In this document: piece by piece, positions 10,370 to 17,900 of the stretch
Layout: each line of letters starts with the position of its first letter
How positions within the stretch are numbered: position 1 is the stretch's first letter
DNA from: CAZYJR01 sp964647905
GTDB taxonomy: Bacteria; Desulfobacterota; DSM-4660; Desulfatiglandales; HGW-15
Assembly: GCA_964647905.1 (NCBI GenBank)
Contig: CAZYJR010000001.1
Coordinates: forward strand, 124,001 to 188,000
Direction: 5' to 3'
DNA length: 64,000 nucleotides
Program-made: the position numbers and the translations under genes
The notes under the pieces: generated by a model
Database searches by the model: none
Told to the model about the DNA's origin: nothing
The model's input: the letters and a program-made list of their open reading frames with translations, nothing else

Positions 10370-11506
10370 TCAGCCCTTGGGCTTTGGAAGCACCTCCTCG
10401 GCGAACTCTTCGTCAAAGGTCCGGCCTTCGGCCAGGAGCTGGCGGTACTTGATAAAGTCGATCTCCCGCTTCCCGGTCATCTTCTGGGTATTGAATGCGT
10501 TGAACCCGAGGAAGGCCTCGCAGTTCATGTTGGCCGCCAGCCAGTAGATCTGGGTGCTCTTGGCCGAATCCCAGAAGAAGCGCTTCTTCACCCTGATGCT
10601 CTCTATGGTGTTCATCAGGCAGAGGAATGTGGTGCTTGAGAGAGTCCAGACCATCCTGTCTATGAAGTCATCCAGGAGAGTCCAGTCGGTCTGCAGGGTC
10701 TTGAGCTCCTCCTTGGCCGCCTTGAAGGCCTCTCCCCGCTTGAACTCGCCGTAAACTATCCCTCCGTTTTCCGTGTACTTGTCCGTGATCACCCGGGGGT
10801 CCCGGACCCATTCTCCCTTTTCGTTCTTCTTGATGGGAATGGCCTTGCTGATCAGGCCCACACGCTCCATCTTGGCGGCGCTCCACATCTCGTTTGCAAT
10901 GGCCTGCCACATGGCCTGCTCCATGGTCAGGTTCCAGGGAAGGAAGTCAGTGGATCCGCCCGTGGGCGTGGAGCCGTGACGGGTCCCGGCCTGGCCGAAG
11001 GCGGCCGTGTCCGCCGCTACGGTGAGATCACAGGCCTGACCGATCTCCTGCCCGCCCGCTATTCGCATGCCGTTACACCGGCAGATAACGGGCTTGCGCG
11101 CCTTTAGAATCGCATCAATGGTCCCCGAGAACAGATCCATGTACTGGGCGTATTCCAGCGGCCGCTTGGAGTAATACTCCGCATACTCCTTGGTGTTGCC
11201 GCCCGTGCAAAATGCCTTGTCCCCGGCGGCGGTAAATATGATGGCCTGGACATCTCTTTCCATGGATGCCTTTTGCATCCCGGAGATTACACCCTTCAAC
11301 ATCTCGGTCGTATATGAGTTGAACTGTGCCGGATTGTTGAGCGTGATCCAGGCGGTGCTCAACCCCTCCACGGTCTCGCCCGTTGACGGGTTCTTGACCG
11401 GCTTCTTTTCGTATACGGTGCAGGGTGGTTCCGTCCCGAAGTGTTCTTCTCCGAACAGATGGTGGTTTTTCAATTCATTGTCTCTTGGGAGCCAATCGAG
11501 AGCCAT
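10370..11506 (-). CDS. bamA: 6-oxocyclohex-1-ene-1-carbonyl-CoA hydrolase (ring-opening)
   Basis: BamA/Oah hydrolyses the carbon ring of 6-oxocyclohexene-1-carbonyl-CoA to 3-hydroxypimeloyl-CoA and is the accepted marker of anaerobic aromatic degradation. The 378 residues have the family's long N-terminal part with the stretch NHHLFGEEHFG, the crotonase segments KAFCTGGNTKEYAEYY and CNGMRIAGGQEIGQACD, and the conserved AGTRHGSTPTGGSTDFLPW region. The length is typical of BamA and longer than ordinary crotonases. A clear AGGAGG precedes the ATG. Its place between had and dch agrees with known Bam clusters. Confidence 0.95.
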   Translation of the reverse strand: MALDWLPRDNELKNHHLFGEEHFGTEPPCTVYEKKPVKNPSTGETVEGLSTAWITLNNPAQFNSYTTEMLKGVISGMQKASMERDVQAIIFTAAGDKAFCTGGNTKEYAEYYSKRPLEYAQYMDLFSGTIDAILKARKPVICRCNGMRIAGGQEIGQACDLTVAADTAAFGQAGTRHGSTPTGGSTDFLPWNLTMEQAMWQAIANEMWSAAKMERVGLISKAIPIKKNEKGEWVRDPRVITDKYTENGGIVYGEFKRGEAFKAAKEELKTLQTDWTLLDDFIDRMVWTLSSTTFLCLMNTIESIRVKKRFFWDSAKSTQIYWLAANMNCEAFLGFNAFNTQKMTGKREIDFIKYRQLLAEGRTFDEEFAEEVLPKPKG

Positions 11507-11588
11507 AACCTCATCCTCCTTTTGTCTTTTTTTAAAAGTTTAGCCTAATATCGCAGTACTTGGCAATCTTAAACGCATATTTCGGTCT

Positions 11589-12695
11589 CTAGAAATCCGG
11601 GATCAGGACTACCCTCCTCTCCGGAGATCCCTTGGAGTGGATCTCCTCGAAAGTCTCGGCGATGCTGCTCATCGGCCTGGTCTGGACATAGGGCTCCAGC
11701 GCTACCTTGCCTGAGAGAACCATGTCGAGGACCGGAGGATAGTACTCGGGCAGGCAGCCCCAGGTACCTATGATCTCGGCGTCAAAGGCCATGAGCCTGC
11801 TGATCGAGTACTCCACCTTTTGCATCCCGAAGCCCACCACTAGCAGCTTGGATGTGAACGTGACCAGCGCCAGGGCCAGTTCTTGCCCCGGCTTGGTCCC
11901 GGTGACCTCGAAGATCTTCCAGCCGAACCCGGGAAGCCCTTCCTTCTTCCGGATTTCCTTGAGCTCCCCGGATACCTCTTTGGGGCTCTTTCCCTTGGAG
12001 TTGATCACGTAGTCCGCACCGTAGGAGAGCATCCTCTGGAGCCGGTCTTCGAGTATGTCCACGGCCACCACGGTCCGCGCCCCCATGGCCTTGGCCTCCT
12101 GCACCATGTATTGGCCGACCCCGCCTATGCCGATCACCACCACGTTGTCCCCGATTTCCAGGCAGGCCCTCTTGGCCGCCTGGTAAGGGGTGGTGGCCGC
12201 ATCCGCTACCACAGAGAGGTGCTCGAGAGGTATATCCCCGCGGTTCTTGATCTCGCAAAGGTCAATGCTGGGCACCGGTATGTGGCTGGAGAAGCCGCCG
12301 TAGATGCCCAGGCTGTTCCCGGGCATCCTCTGGTCCAGGCAGCGGTTTCCCCGCCTGGTCTTGCAGAGGTAACAGCGCCTGCAGGGCATCACCGCCGGAA
12401 TAAGGACCTCCTTACCAACCCATTCCTCGTCTCCCGCCACCACATTGCCGGATATCTCGTGGCCCAGGGTCAGTGGCGGCTTGTTCACCGTGGGCACACC
12501 GTCGTAAAAATACCCGAGGTCGGTGTGACACACCCCGCAACCGGCCACCTCCACCAGGACTTGGCCTGGGGGTAGCTCAGGGGCCGATATCTCCTTTTTT
12601 TCCAATTTACCTGGAATGATTTCGCCCGTTTCCTTATTTTTGGAGGTGGGCTGAACCATTTGCCAAGTCAGTATTTTATCTGGTACTGCTGCCAT
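11589..12695 (-). CDS. had: 6-hydroxycyclohex-1-ene-1-carbonyl-CoA dehydrogenase
   Basis: This is a 368-residue zinc-dependent medium-chain alcohol dehydrogenase. It oxidises 6-hydroxycyclohexene-1-carbonyl-CoA to the 6-oxo compound with NAD. It shows the catalytic zinc site GCGVCHTDLG (about 52-61) with GHEISG, a four-cysteine structural zinc lobe (CRRCYLCKTRRGNRC), and the Rossmann motif GIGGVGQYMVQ followed by an acidic residue in VAVDI, which favours NAD over NADP. The substrate assignment comes from the adjacent BamA and Dch genes. The upstream SDR gene lies 99 bp away in the same direction. Confidence 0.9.
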   Translation of the reverse strand: MAAVPDKILTWQMVQPTSKNKETGEIIPGKLEKKEISAPELPPGQVLVEVAGCGVCHTDLGYFYDGVPTVNKPPLTLGHEISGNVVAGDEEWVGKEVLIPAVMPCRRCYLCKTRRGNRCLDQRMPGNSLGIYGGFSSHIPVPSIDLCEIKNRGDIPLEHLSVVADAATTPYQAAKRACLEIGDNVVVIGIGGVGQYMVQEAKAMGARTVVAVDILEDRLQRMLSYGADYVINSKGKSPKEVSGELKEIRKKEGLPGFGWKIFEVTGTKPGQELALALVTFTSKLLVVGFGMQKVEYSISRLMAFDAEIIGTWGCLPEYYPPVLDMVLSGKVALEPYVQTRPMSSIAETFEEIHSKGSPERRVVLIPDF

Positions 12696-12794
12696 TTTTG
12701 CCCTCCTTCAGAGTAGGGCCCTATCCTCCCGGGATGGGGCCGTCGGATTCGCTTAACGCGTCCTTTCCTCCGCCTTTTTTATCTTCGCAAGAGA

Positions 12795-13547
12795 CTAGAT
12801 CATGCCGTAACCCCCGTCAACACAGAGGAGCTGTCCGGTGATGTACCTGCTCTCATCCGAGGCCAGGAACACGAACATGGGGGTGATGTCCTCGGGCTCT
12901 GCGAATCGTTTGAGCAGAATACGATTCATATACACTTCCTTGAGCTTTTCGTCGCTCCTGATCTTCTCCGTCATGTCCGTGGCCACGATGCCGAGGCTTA
13001 CCACATTGGCGGTTATATTGTACCTGGCCAGCTCTCGGGCCGTGGATTTGGTCATGCTGATCACCCCGCCCTTGGCGGCGCTGTAGTTCACTTGTCCCAC
13101 TGTGCCCACTATGCCCGCCACTGAGGTCACGTTTATTATGGTGCCTCCTTGCTGCTCTTTCATCCTGAGCCCTGCGAATTGCGAGCAAAGAAACGCCCCC
13201 TTGAGGTGGATATCAAGGACCTCGTCCCACTGCTCTTCGGTCATCTTCAGGAGCAGGGCGGGCCTGGTGAACCCCGCGTTGTTGACCAGGACATCCAGGC
13301 GCCCGAATTGCTCCACGGCCGCGTTGACCAGGGCCTCGGCCTCTTCTCTTCGAGCCACGTCGGCCTTGACCGCTATGGCGTCACTCCCCATATCCTTGAT
13401 GGCCTGAACGGCCTCATCAGCCGCCTTGGAGCTCGAGGAGTAGTTCACCACCACCTTGGCCCCTTCCTTTCCGTACGCCAGGGCTACCGATCGGCCCACG
13501 CCCCGGCTGCTTCCTGTTACCACTGCTACCTTGTCCTTCAATCTCAT
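12795..13547 (-). CDS. SDR-family oxidoreductase (FabG-like), benzoyl-CoA cluster
   Basis: The 250-residue short-chain dehydrogenase has the cofactor motif TGSSRGVGRSVA (about 12-23), NNAG (about 90), a catalytic Ser in NVTSVAG, and the YSAAKGG tyrosine-lysine pair, ending in VDGGYGMI. It is closest in pattern to 3-oxoacyl-ACP/CoA reductases. As first gene of the SDR-had-oah-dch operon, a plausible role is NAD-dependent oxidation of 3-hydroxypimeloyl-CoA, the product of BamA; that step needs a dehydrogenase and none other is present here. This is inference from context; a fatty-acid-type FabG role is the alternative. Confidence 0.7.
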   Translation of the reverse strand: MRLKDKVAVVTGSSRGVGRSVALAYGKEGAKVVVNYSSSSKAADEAVQAIKDMGSDAIAVKADVARREEAEALVNAAVEQFGRLDVLVNNAGFTRPALLLKMTEEQWDEVLDIHLKGAFLCSQFAGLRMKEQQGGTIINVTSVAGIVGTVGQVNYSAAKGGVISMTKSTARELARYNITANVVSLGIVATDMTEKIRSDEKLKEVYMNRILLKRFAEPEDITPMFVFLASDESRYITGQLLCVDGGYGMI

Positions 13548-13566
13548 AACAATCTTCTCCTGCTCC

Positions 13567-13791
13567 CTAGTTTCCGTCCAGAAATGGCCCTTTCTCCCAA
13601 TCTCGGCGTCGATCCGCGGGGTTGGTCGTGCGACGTACTCCAGTACGCCTTCTCCCGACTCCTTGATTTGACTCGGGCCATCCTTGGCCCTCGCCCTTCG
13701 GGCACCCTAACGGGTGTCCCATTCCGCTGTCCTGCGGAAGGGTCCTTGACCTTGTAAGAAATTGCTCATTTCTGCCCTGGAAACTCGCTAG
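13567..13791. repeat. ~225 bp repeat-like element with imperfect terminal inverted repeats
   Basis: The ends are inverted copies: the left end (13567-13585, CTAG then TTTCCGTCCAGAAATG) matches the complement of the right end (13767-13791), both sharing CTAG, TTTCC and CAGAAATG. Inside lie several small palindromes: GTACTCCAGTAC, the pair GGGCACCC/GGGTGTCCC around TAA, and CCGC/GCGG around TGTCCT. Base composition differs from the AT-rich DNA on its right. This is what a non-autonomous mobile or dispersed intergenic element would look like; no second copy was seen in the window, so its repetitive nature is inferred. Confidence 0.5.
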
Positions 13792-13857
13792 TGCCTAGAA
13801 CTCATTTATGGATGGACACTCCCTATGTATCTACAAACGAATCCCACCGACTGTGAC

Positions 13858-13879
13858 TACAATATAATTACAATATAAC
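13858..13879. repeat. Tandem 11 bp repeat, possible operator
   Basis: TACAATATAAT (13858-13868) is followed directly by TACAATATAAC (13869-13879), a two-copy tandem repeat with one mismatch. It overlaps the -10 box proposed for the SDR-had-oah-dch operon, so it could be a binding site for a regulator of that operon. Confidence 0.45.
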
Positions 13880-13889
13880 TAATTGGGAA
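13861..13889 (-). promoter_or_regulatory. Candidate promoter of the benzoyl-CoA operon
   Basis: On the minus strand, TTCCCA (complement of 13884-13889) and TATATT (complement of 13861-13866) are 17 bp apart, matching 4/6 and 5/6 consensus positions. A start near 13854 would give a ~307 nt leader that contains the whole repeat-like element before the SDR gene. Confidence 0.4.
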
Positions 13890-13946
13890 ATCTAGTGGAA
13901 CTACGCGGGGCGTGTCAAGGAAAATCTGGGTGGGGTGTTCCTGAAG

Positions 13947-13975
13947 TTGATTTGAATTCACTTTGTTGATAATAT
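13947..13975 (+). promoter_or_regulatory. Candidate promoter of rlpA
   Basis: TTGATT (13947-13952) and TAATAT (13970-13975) are spaced by 17 bp, each matching 4/6 consensus positions. The leader to the GTG of rlpA would be about 60 nt. Confidence 0.4.
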
Positions 13976-14041
13976 AGTAGGCCATACCCGCTGGTCAACG
14001 GAAACCGGCCGGAGCGCTCCAGGGATGCCCGGGTGTAGCAG

Positions 14042-14833
14042 GTGAAGCACTACGCGTTGGTACTGTTTGTTTGTTCGGCTTTGCTCCTGTCCTCCGCTTC
14101 TTGCGGCGGGTATGGGGTGAGGACCCACCGCCCCGCTTACAAACGGATCGCTCTCCCGGAAGTCCCAGGAAAGAGGCCTCCAAGGCCGTACATGGTAAAC
14201 GGCATAAGATACTATCCCCTCCCGGACGCCCATGGGTTTGTCCAGACCGGCAAGGCCTCCTGGTACGGAGGCAAATTCCACGGAAGGAAGACGTCCAGCG
14301 GGGAGACATACGACATGCATGGCATGACCGCGGCACACAAGACCCTGCCTCTTGGAACGGTGGTCAGGGTGGAGAATCTATCCAACGGAAAGAGCACTGT
14401 GGTCAGGATCAACGACCGCGGCCCGTTTGTCAGAGGCAGGATAATTGATTTGTCCTACACAGCGGCCAAGGAGATAGATCTGGTGAAGCCCGGGGTCGCT
14501 GATGTAAGGATAACCGCGTTGGGCCGCCAGGTGGCTGCCTCCAAGTCGGGCGGCAATACCGTGCCCCTGGTGGAGGTGGAGGCCGGGGATCTCAGCGCCG
14601 GGGTCTTCGCAGTGCAGGTGGGAGCGTTCCTGGACGAGGGCAATGCCGAGGAGTTGGCCCGGCGCCTGGGGGTCCTTTTCGAGCATGTCACGGTCACCGA
14701 GTACGTGGACGAAGAGAGCCGGACCCTTCACCGGGTCAGGGTCTCCAGGTCAAAGACTTTGGAAGAGGCGAGGAGGCTGGAAAAAGAGCTGAGGGAAATG
14801 GGGTTCGAAGGGGCTTTTATTGTCAGGATTTAG
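14042..14833 (+). CDS. rlpA: RlpA-family septal ring lipoprotein (DPBB + SPOR)
   Basis: This 263-residue secreted lipoprotein has a hydrophobic signal ending in a lipobox (LSSASC, cysteine near residue 21). Next comes a double-psi beta-barrel RlpA domain (about 68-160) with [20 protein letters not shown] and the INDRGPF catalytic region including the conserved Asp. A C-terminal SPOR-type domain (about 188-263) starts at FAVQVGAF and would bind denuded septal glycan. The expected role is lytic transglycosylation at division sites. The start is GTG. Its last 11 bases overlap the 3' end of the convergent ihfA. Confidence 0.88.
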   Translation: MKHYALVLFVCSALLLSSASCGGYGVRTHRPAYKRIALPEVPGKRPPRPYMVNGIRYYPLPDAHGFVQTGKASWYGGKFHGRKTSSGETYDMHGMTAAHKTLPLGTVVRVENLSNGKSTVVRINDRGPFVRGRIIDLSYTAAKEIDLVKPGVADVRITALGRQVAASKSGGNTVPLVEVEAGDLSAGVFAVQVGAFLDEGNAEELARRLGVLFEHVTVTEYVDEESRTLHRVRVSRSKTLEEARRLEKELREMGFEGAFIVRI

Positions 14834-15116
14834 ACCCTTCATTGATCTTCCTCCGCAAGACCCCTGAAGTCTTGAAAACAACCACCCGCCGGGCGCGCAG
14901 TCGGAGGTCTTCAGTGGTCTGGGGGTTCCTGCCCCGCCTTGCGGCCTTGTCCTTCACCACGAACTTGCCGAAGCCGCTTATGAGGAGATCTTCACCGTTC
15001 TCCAAGGTCTGCTTGATCAGTTCGAACAGTTTCTCCACCACGTCGCGGGACTGGGTCTTGGTCAGGCCGACGTTGTTGTAAATATCCGTGATAAGCCTTT
15101 CCTTGGTAAGTGACAT
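14823..15116 (-). CDS. ihfA: Integration host factor alpha / HU-family DNA-binding protein
   Basis: This 97-residue histone-like protein is of the IHF alpha type. It opens with [19 protein letters not shown] and has the dimer helix region, ISGFGKF before the beta arms, and GRNPQT at the arm tip, whose proline intercalates into DNA. The length and the N-terminal pattern fit IhfA better than HU. It has its own promoter candidate inside the 3' end of coaD, as well as possible read-through from the upstream operon. The gene ends inside the end of convergent rlpA. Confidence 0.88.
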   Translation of the reverse strand: MSLTKERLITDIYNNVGLTKTQSRDVVEKLFELIKQTLENGEDLLISGFGKFVVKDKAARRGRNPQTTEDLRLRARRVVVFKTSGVLRRKINEGSKS

Positions 15117-15181
15117 CTCGTAATCCCCTCCTGCGCATACTCCGGCACTAAATGATGATTACCGAAATTTTTCAACTCCTT

Positions 15182-15210
15182 ACTATGTATTCCTGCGCTT
15201 CCTGTGTCAA
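15182..15210 (-). promoter_or_regulatory. Candidate promoter of ihfA
   Basis: On the minus strand TTGACA (complement of 15205-15210, overlapping the coaD stop) and CATAGT (complement of 15182-15187) are separated by 17 bp. The -35 is perfect and the -10 matches 4/6. The leader to ihfA would be about 60 nt. Confidence 0.5.
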
Positions 15211-15704
15211 GCGTTTTTTGTATATCCGAATTTTTCCTTCAATTTCCTGCAGACATTCGGCGGTACGAGGCCGCTGATGTCCCCTCCCAGGCTGGCCGCC
15301 TCCTTGATTATGGTTGAGCTTATATAAAACCACTTGTAGTCGGTCATCAGGAAAATGGACTGTACATCCCTGTTGAGCTTCCGGTTCATCAAGGCCATCT
15401 GGAATTCGTATTCGAAATCGGAAAGGGCCCGAAGACCCCTCAGGATAACGCTCGCATTCTTATTCACCGCATAGTCCACCAGCATGCCGTCAAAGCTGTC
15501 CACTTCCACATTGGATTGGTTCTTGACAGCCTCCTTGATCATCTCAATCCGTTCTTCTCTGGAAAAGAGTGAGACCTTCTTGGGGTTGATCAGTATGGCT
15601 ATCACCAGTTTGTCGAATATCTTGAGGGCCCTCTTTACGATACTCAAGTGCCCGTTGGTAATGGGGTCGAATGTCCCCGGATAGATGGCAATACGTTCAC
15701 TCAT
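15207..15704 (-). CDS. coaD: Pantetheine-phosphate adenylyltransferase
   Basis: CoaD joins AMP from ATP to 4'-phosphopantetheine, the fourth step of coenzyme A synthesis. The 165-residue protein starts at the ATG at 15704; the open frame extends upstream but that part is an artefact inside rsmD. Visible motifs are YPGTFDPITNGHLSI (nucleotidyltransferase T/HxGH motif, about 8-22), LRGLRALSDFEYE, and YISSTIIKE, the counterpart of the ISSTxxR motif. It overlaps rsmD by 8 bp, as these two genes often do. Confidence 0.95.
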   Translation of the reverse strand: MSERIAIYPGTFDPITNGHLSIVKRALKIFDKLVIAILINPKKVSLFSREERIEMIKEAVKNQSNVEVDSFDGMLVDYAVNKNASVILRGLRALSDFEYEFQMALMNRKLNRDVQSIFLMTDYKWFYISSTIIKEAASLGGDISGLVPPNVCRKLKEKFGYTKNA

Positions 15705-16272
15705 GGTTACCCCTCTCGGCCGCCGTTTGATATATGCGGATCTTGGTGTCTCCGTACAATCTGGTCTCAACCGCCACCAAGGAATCGGCTGCCCTGGGCG
15801 TTTCCTCGGTCCTGGAGCTCTCCGCCACCACCAAGCCTCCGGGGGCAAGGAATCCTGCCCTGCCCAGTTCCAGCAGCATGGGCGGAATCAACCCCTTTCC
15901 GTAAGGCGGATCCAGGAATACCACCTCCGCTCCCGCTCTTATTGCGGGATGCCCTGCGGGCAGACCGCGGGTGAGGTCGCGACGGAGGATCACCCCCTTG
16001 GAGCGGAAGCCGCAAAGCTGAAGATTTCGAGCTATCAAGCTCGCCGCATGGGGCGATATGTCCACGAAAACGGCTGCGCGCGCGCCCCGGCTGAGTGCTT
16101 CCGCGCCCATGGCCCCGGTTCCTGCGAATAGATCGAGGACCCTTGTCCCATGGAGATCCTGCCCTATAAGATTGAATACCGCCTCCCTCACCTTATCCGA
16201 AGTCGGCCTTATGCCTTCTCCCTTGGGCCCTGCCAGCCGCCTGCCCCTGGCCTCGCCTCCGGTAATGCGCAT
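15697..16272 (-). CDS. rsmD: 16S rRNA (guanine(966)-N2)-methyltransferase
   Basis: The 191-residue SAM-dependent methyltransferase modifies G966 in 16S rRNA. It begins with MRITGGEARGRRL, the RNA-contacting part, then PTSDKVREAVFN, the SAM motif LDLFAGTGAMGAEALSRGA (about 46-64), and the catalytic DPPYGKG near residue 131. The length is usual. It is followed by coaD with an 8 bp overlap and preceded by psd 15 bp upstream. Confidence 0.94.
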   Translation of the reverse strand: MRITGGEARGRRLAGPKGEGIRPTSDKVREAVFNLIGQDLHGTRVLDLFAGTGAMGAEALSRGARAAVFVDISPHAASLIARNLQLCGFRSKGVILRRDLTRGLPAGHPAIRAGAEVVFLDPPYGKGLIPPMLLELGRAGFLAPGGLVVAESSRTEETPRAADSLVAVETRLYGDTKIRIYQTAAERGNHE

Positions 16273-16287
16273 GGACCCCCCGGCGGC

Positions 16288-16959
16288 CTATAGGCGCCCG
16301 AGGATGGACTCCCCGGCCTTCACCTTATCTCCCACTGCTGCGCTGATACTTGTTCCGCGCGGGAGGTACACATCGAGCCTTGATCCGAAGCGGATCAGTC
16401 CGAAACGCTGACCCGCGGCGACCGTGTCGCCCGCCTCCACCCAGCAGGCTATGCGCCTGGCGATAAGGCCGGCTACCTGCACCACCCCCAGGCGTCTTCC
16501 TTCCGGTGTGATCAAGATGATGCGGTTGCGCTCGTTTTCCTCACTGGCCTTGTCCAGGTTGGCCGAGAGGAACCTGCCGGGCCTATACTCCACAGACTCG
16601 ATCCTCCCGCCGGTCACCATGCGGTTGACGTGGACATTGAAAACGGTCATGAAGATGCTCACCCGGAGGCAGGCCGAGTCCAAGAAGCCCCCGCTCTCTT
16701 CCACATCCTCTATGCTGATCACCCGCCCGTCCGCAGGAGAGAGCACTACACCTTCTGATTCGGGCGGCGTCCTCTCGGGGTCGCGGAAGAAGTAAATCAC
16801 GAAGAGAGTGAGGATGCCCGCCGTCGCGCTCAATACCACCTGGCCAATGAAGGCCAGGGCCGATGTCAGGAACGCCCCGGCCGCAATGAAGGGCAGCCCC
16901 TCTCTTGCTACAGGGAGCCTATTGTCGATCCTGGTCTTGTTGATAATGCCGGCTGCCAC
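16288..16959 (-). CDS. psd: Phosphatidylserine decarboxylase proenzyme (short type)
   Basis: This 223-residue membrane-associated enzyme makes phosphatidylethanolamine. The N terminus has a hydrophobic stretch (about 20-55) anchoring it in the inner membrane, then FFRDPER, LSPADGRV and the core HVNRMV histidine. The autocleavage motif is RFGSRLD near the C-terminal fifth, where the serine becomes the pyruvoyl group. The short length fits the family A/archaeal-like type. The start is GTG with GAGGAGG just upstream. No phosphatidylserine synthase gene is adjacent, unlike many genomes. A consensus promoter lies about 110-140 bp upstream. Confidence 0.9.
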   Translation of the reverse strand: MAAGIINKTRIDNRLPVAREGLPFIAAGAFLTSALAFIGQVVLSATAGILTLFVIYFFRDPERTPPESEGVVLSPADGRVISIEDVEESGGFLDSACLRVSIFMTVFNVHVNRMVTGGRIESVEYRPGRFLSANLDKASEENERNRIILITPEGRRLGVVQVAGLIARRIACWVEAGDTVAAGQRFGLIRFGSRLDVYLPRGTSISAAVGDKVKAGESILGRL

Positions 16960-17069
16960 AGGGCCTCCTCGGCGCCTAAAACCTAAAACGAAATTCTTGC
17001 CCTTTATCCTAGGCGAACTCGAGCATCGCCCGATTCGGGTCGGGGGATGTCATGCAAACGCCAGCGGCC

Positions 17070-17097
17070 ATTATATTTTGGGCGCTCCATTTGTCAA
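17070..17097 (-). promoter_or_regulatory. Perfect-consensus sigma70 promoter for psd-rsmD-coaD
   Basis: On the minus strand TTGACA (complement of 17092-17097) and TATAAT (complement of 17070-17075) are both exact, with a 16 bp spacer. The start near 17063 gives a leader of about 100 nt to psd; that leader contains a CCCGA-N-TCGGG-type hairpin. It is the best promoter match in the window and splits the long housekeeping run after tsaB. Confidence 0.75.
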
Positions 17098-17144
17098 CGG
17101 CCATCTCCTTGGGCCTTGGAAGGCCCTCTGCTCGAGGCCGTCAA

Positions 17145-17894
17145 TCACGGGGCTTTTCGCGAAGCCGTGCCTTGGGAGCCCCGCCCGCAGCGGGAGGTGA
17201 AAGAGAGCTTCCGCGAGGAATCGGGCCGTATGTCAGGCGGGCGGTAGTAGGCGGGGGCTAGCTCACCCGGATCGTCCGTGTCCCCCTTGTCGAGCCGGGC
17301 CAAGCCGGCGGCCCCCACCGAGGAGGCGCCTGTGATCCACAATCGGGGCGGAGCCAGGCAAACTCCAGGGCCCAGGAGTGATCTCAGTACCGGTGCCTGA
17401 GCTTGGTAGTCGTTGCCCACAAAGACCACTCCTCCGGGTCCCGGCGAGGGAATCTGCTCGTGGACCAGGCACCGGTCCTCCTCCAGGCGTCTTATCCGCT
17501 CGGTTGCGCTACAATTGAAGAGGGCGGTGAAGATCTCGCCCTTTCTTGATTCGATTATCGGGCGCACAGCCGGGCCCGCAAACGCCGCCTGGGCGGCCAG
17601 CGCCTCCAGGCTGTTTATCCCCACCAAGGGGATCCCCAGCCCGTGGGCCAGCCCCTTGGCCAGGGAAACCCCCACCCTCACGCCGGTGAAGCTGCCGGGG
17701 CCGGTTGCCAGAGCAACCGCCTCCAGATCTTTGATCCGGCGGCCGCTCAACCGCAAGAGCGTGTCCAGGACCGGCATGAGGGGCTTGAAAAGCCGGCGCC
17801 GCATGCCGGTCGAATACTCGCAGAGCAGGCTCCCGTCGCGCCGGAGCAGGGCCACGCCGAACTGAGGGGTGGAGGTATTGATGGCCAGGATCAT
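17145..17894 (-). CDS. tsaB: tRNA threonylcarbamoyladenosine biosynthesis protein TsaB
   Basis: TsaB is the non-catalytic ASKHA-fold partner of TsaD in making t6A37 of ANN-decoding tRNAs. The 249-residue protein opens with MILAINTSTPQFGVAL, and has the signature TGPGSFTGVRVGVSLAKGLA (about 65-84) and INSLEALAAQA. The C-terminal part is poorly conserved, as in the family, and ends in a basic tail. It lies 6 bp after rseP. Confidence 0.92.
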   Translation of the reverse strand: MILAINTSTPQFGVALLRRDGSLLCEYSTGMRRRLFKPLMPVLDTLLRLSGRRIKDLEAVALATGPGSFTGVRVGVSLAKGLAHGLGIPLVGINSLEALAAQAAFAGPAVRPIIESRKGEIFTALFNCSATERIRRLEEDRCLVHEQIPSPGPGGVVFVGNDYQAQAPVLRSLLGPGVCLAPPRLWITGASSVGAAGLARLDKGDTDDPGELAPAYYRPPDIRPDSSRKLSFTSRCGRGSQGTASRKAP

Positions 17895-17900
17895 GGGCTC

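Larger units (their letters stand above)
13548..14041. other. 494 bp intergenic region between the benzoyl-CoA operon and rlpA
   Basis: No credible gene is visible. From left to right it holds a ~225 bp repeat-like element (13567-13791), an AT-rich stretch with a minus-strand promoter candidate and tandem 11 bp repeats (13858-13889), and a plus-strand promoter candidate (13947-13975). The flanking genes are divergent. Confidence 0.7.
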
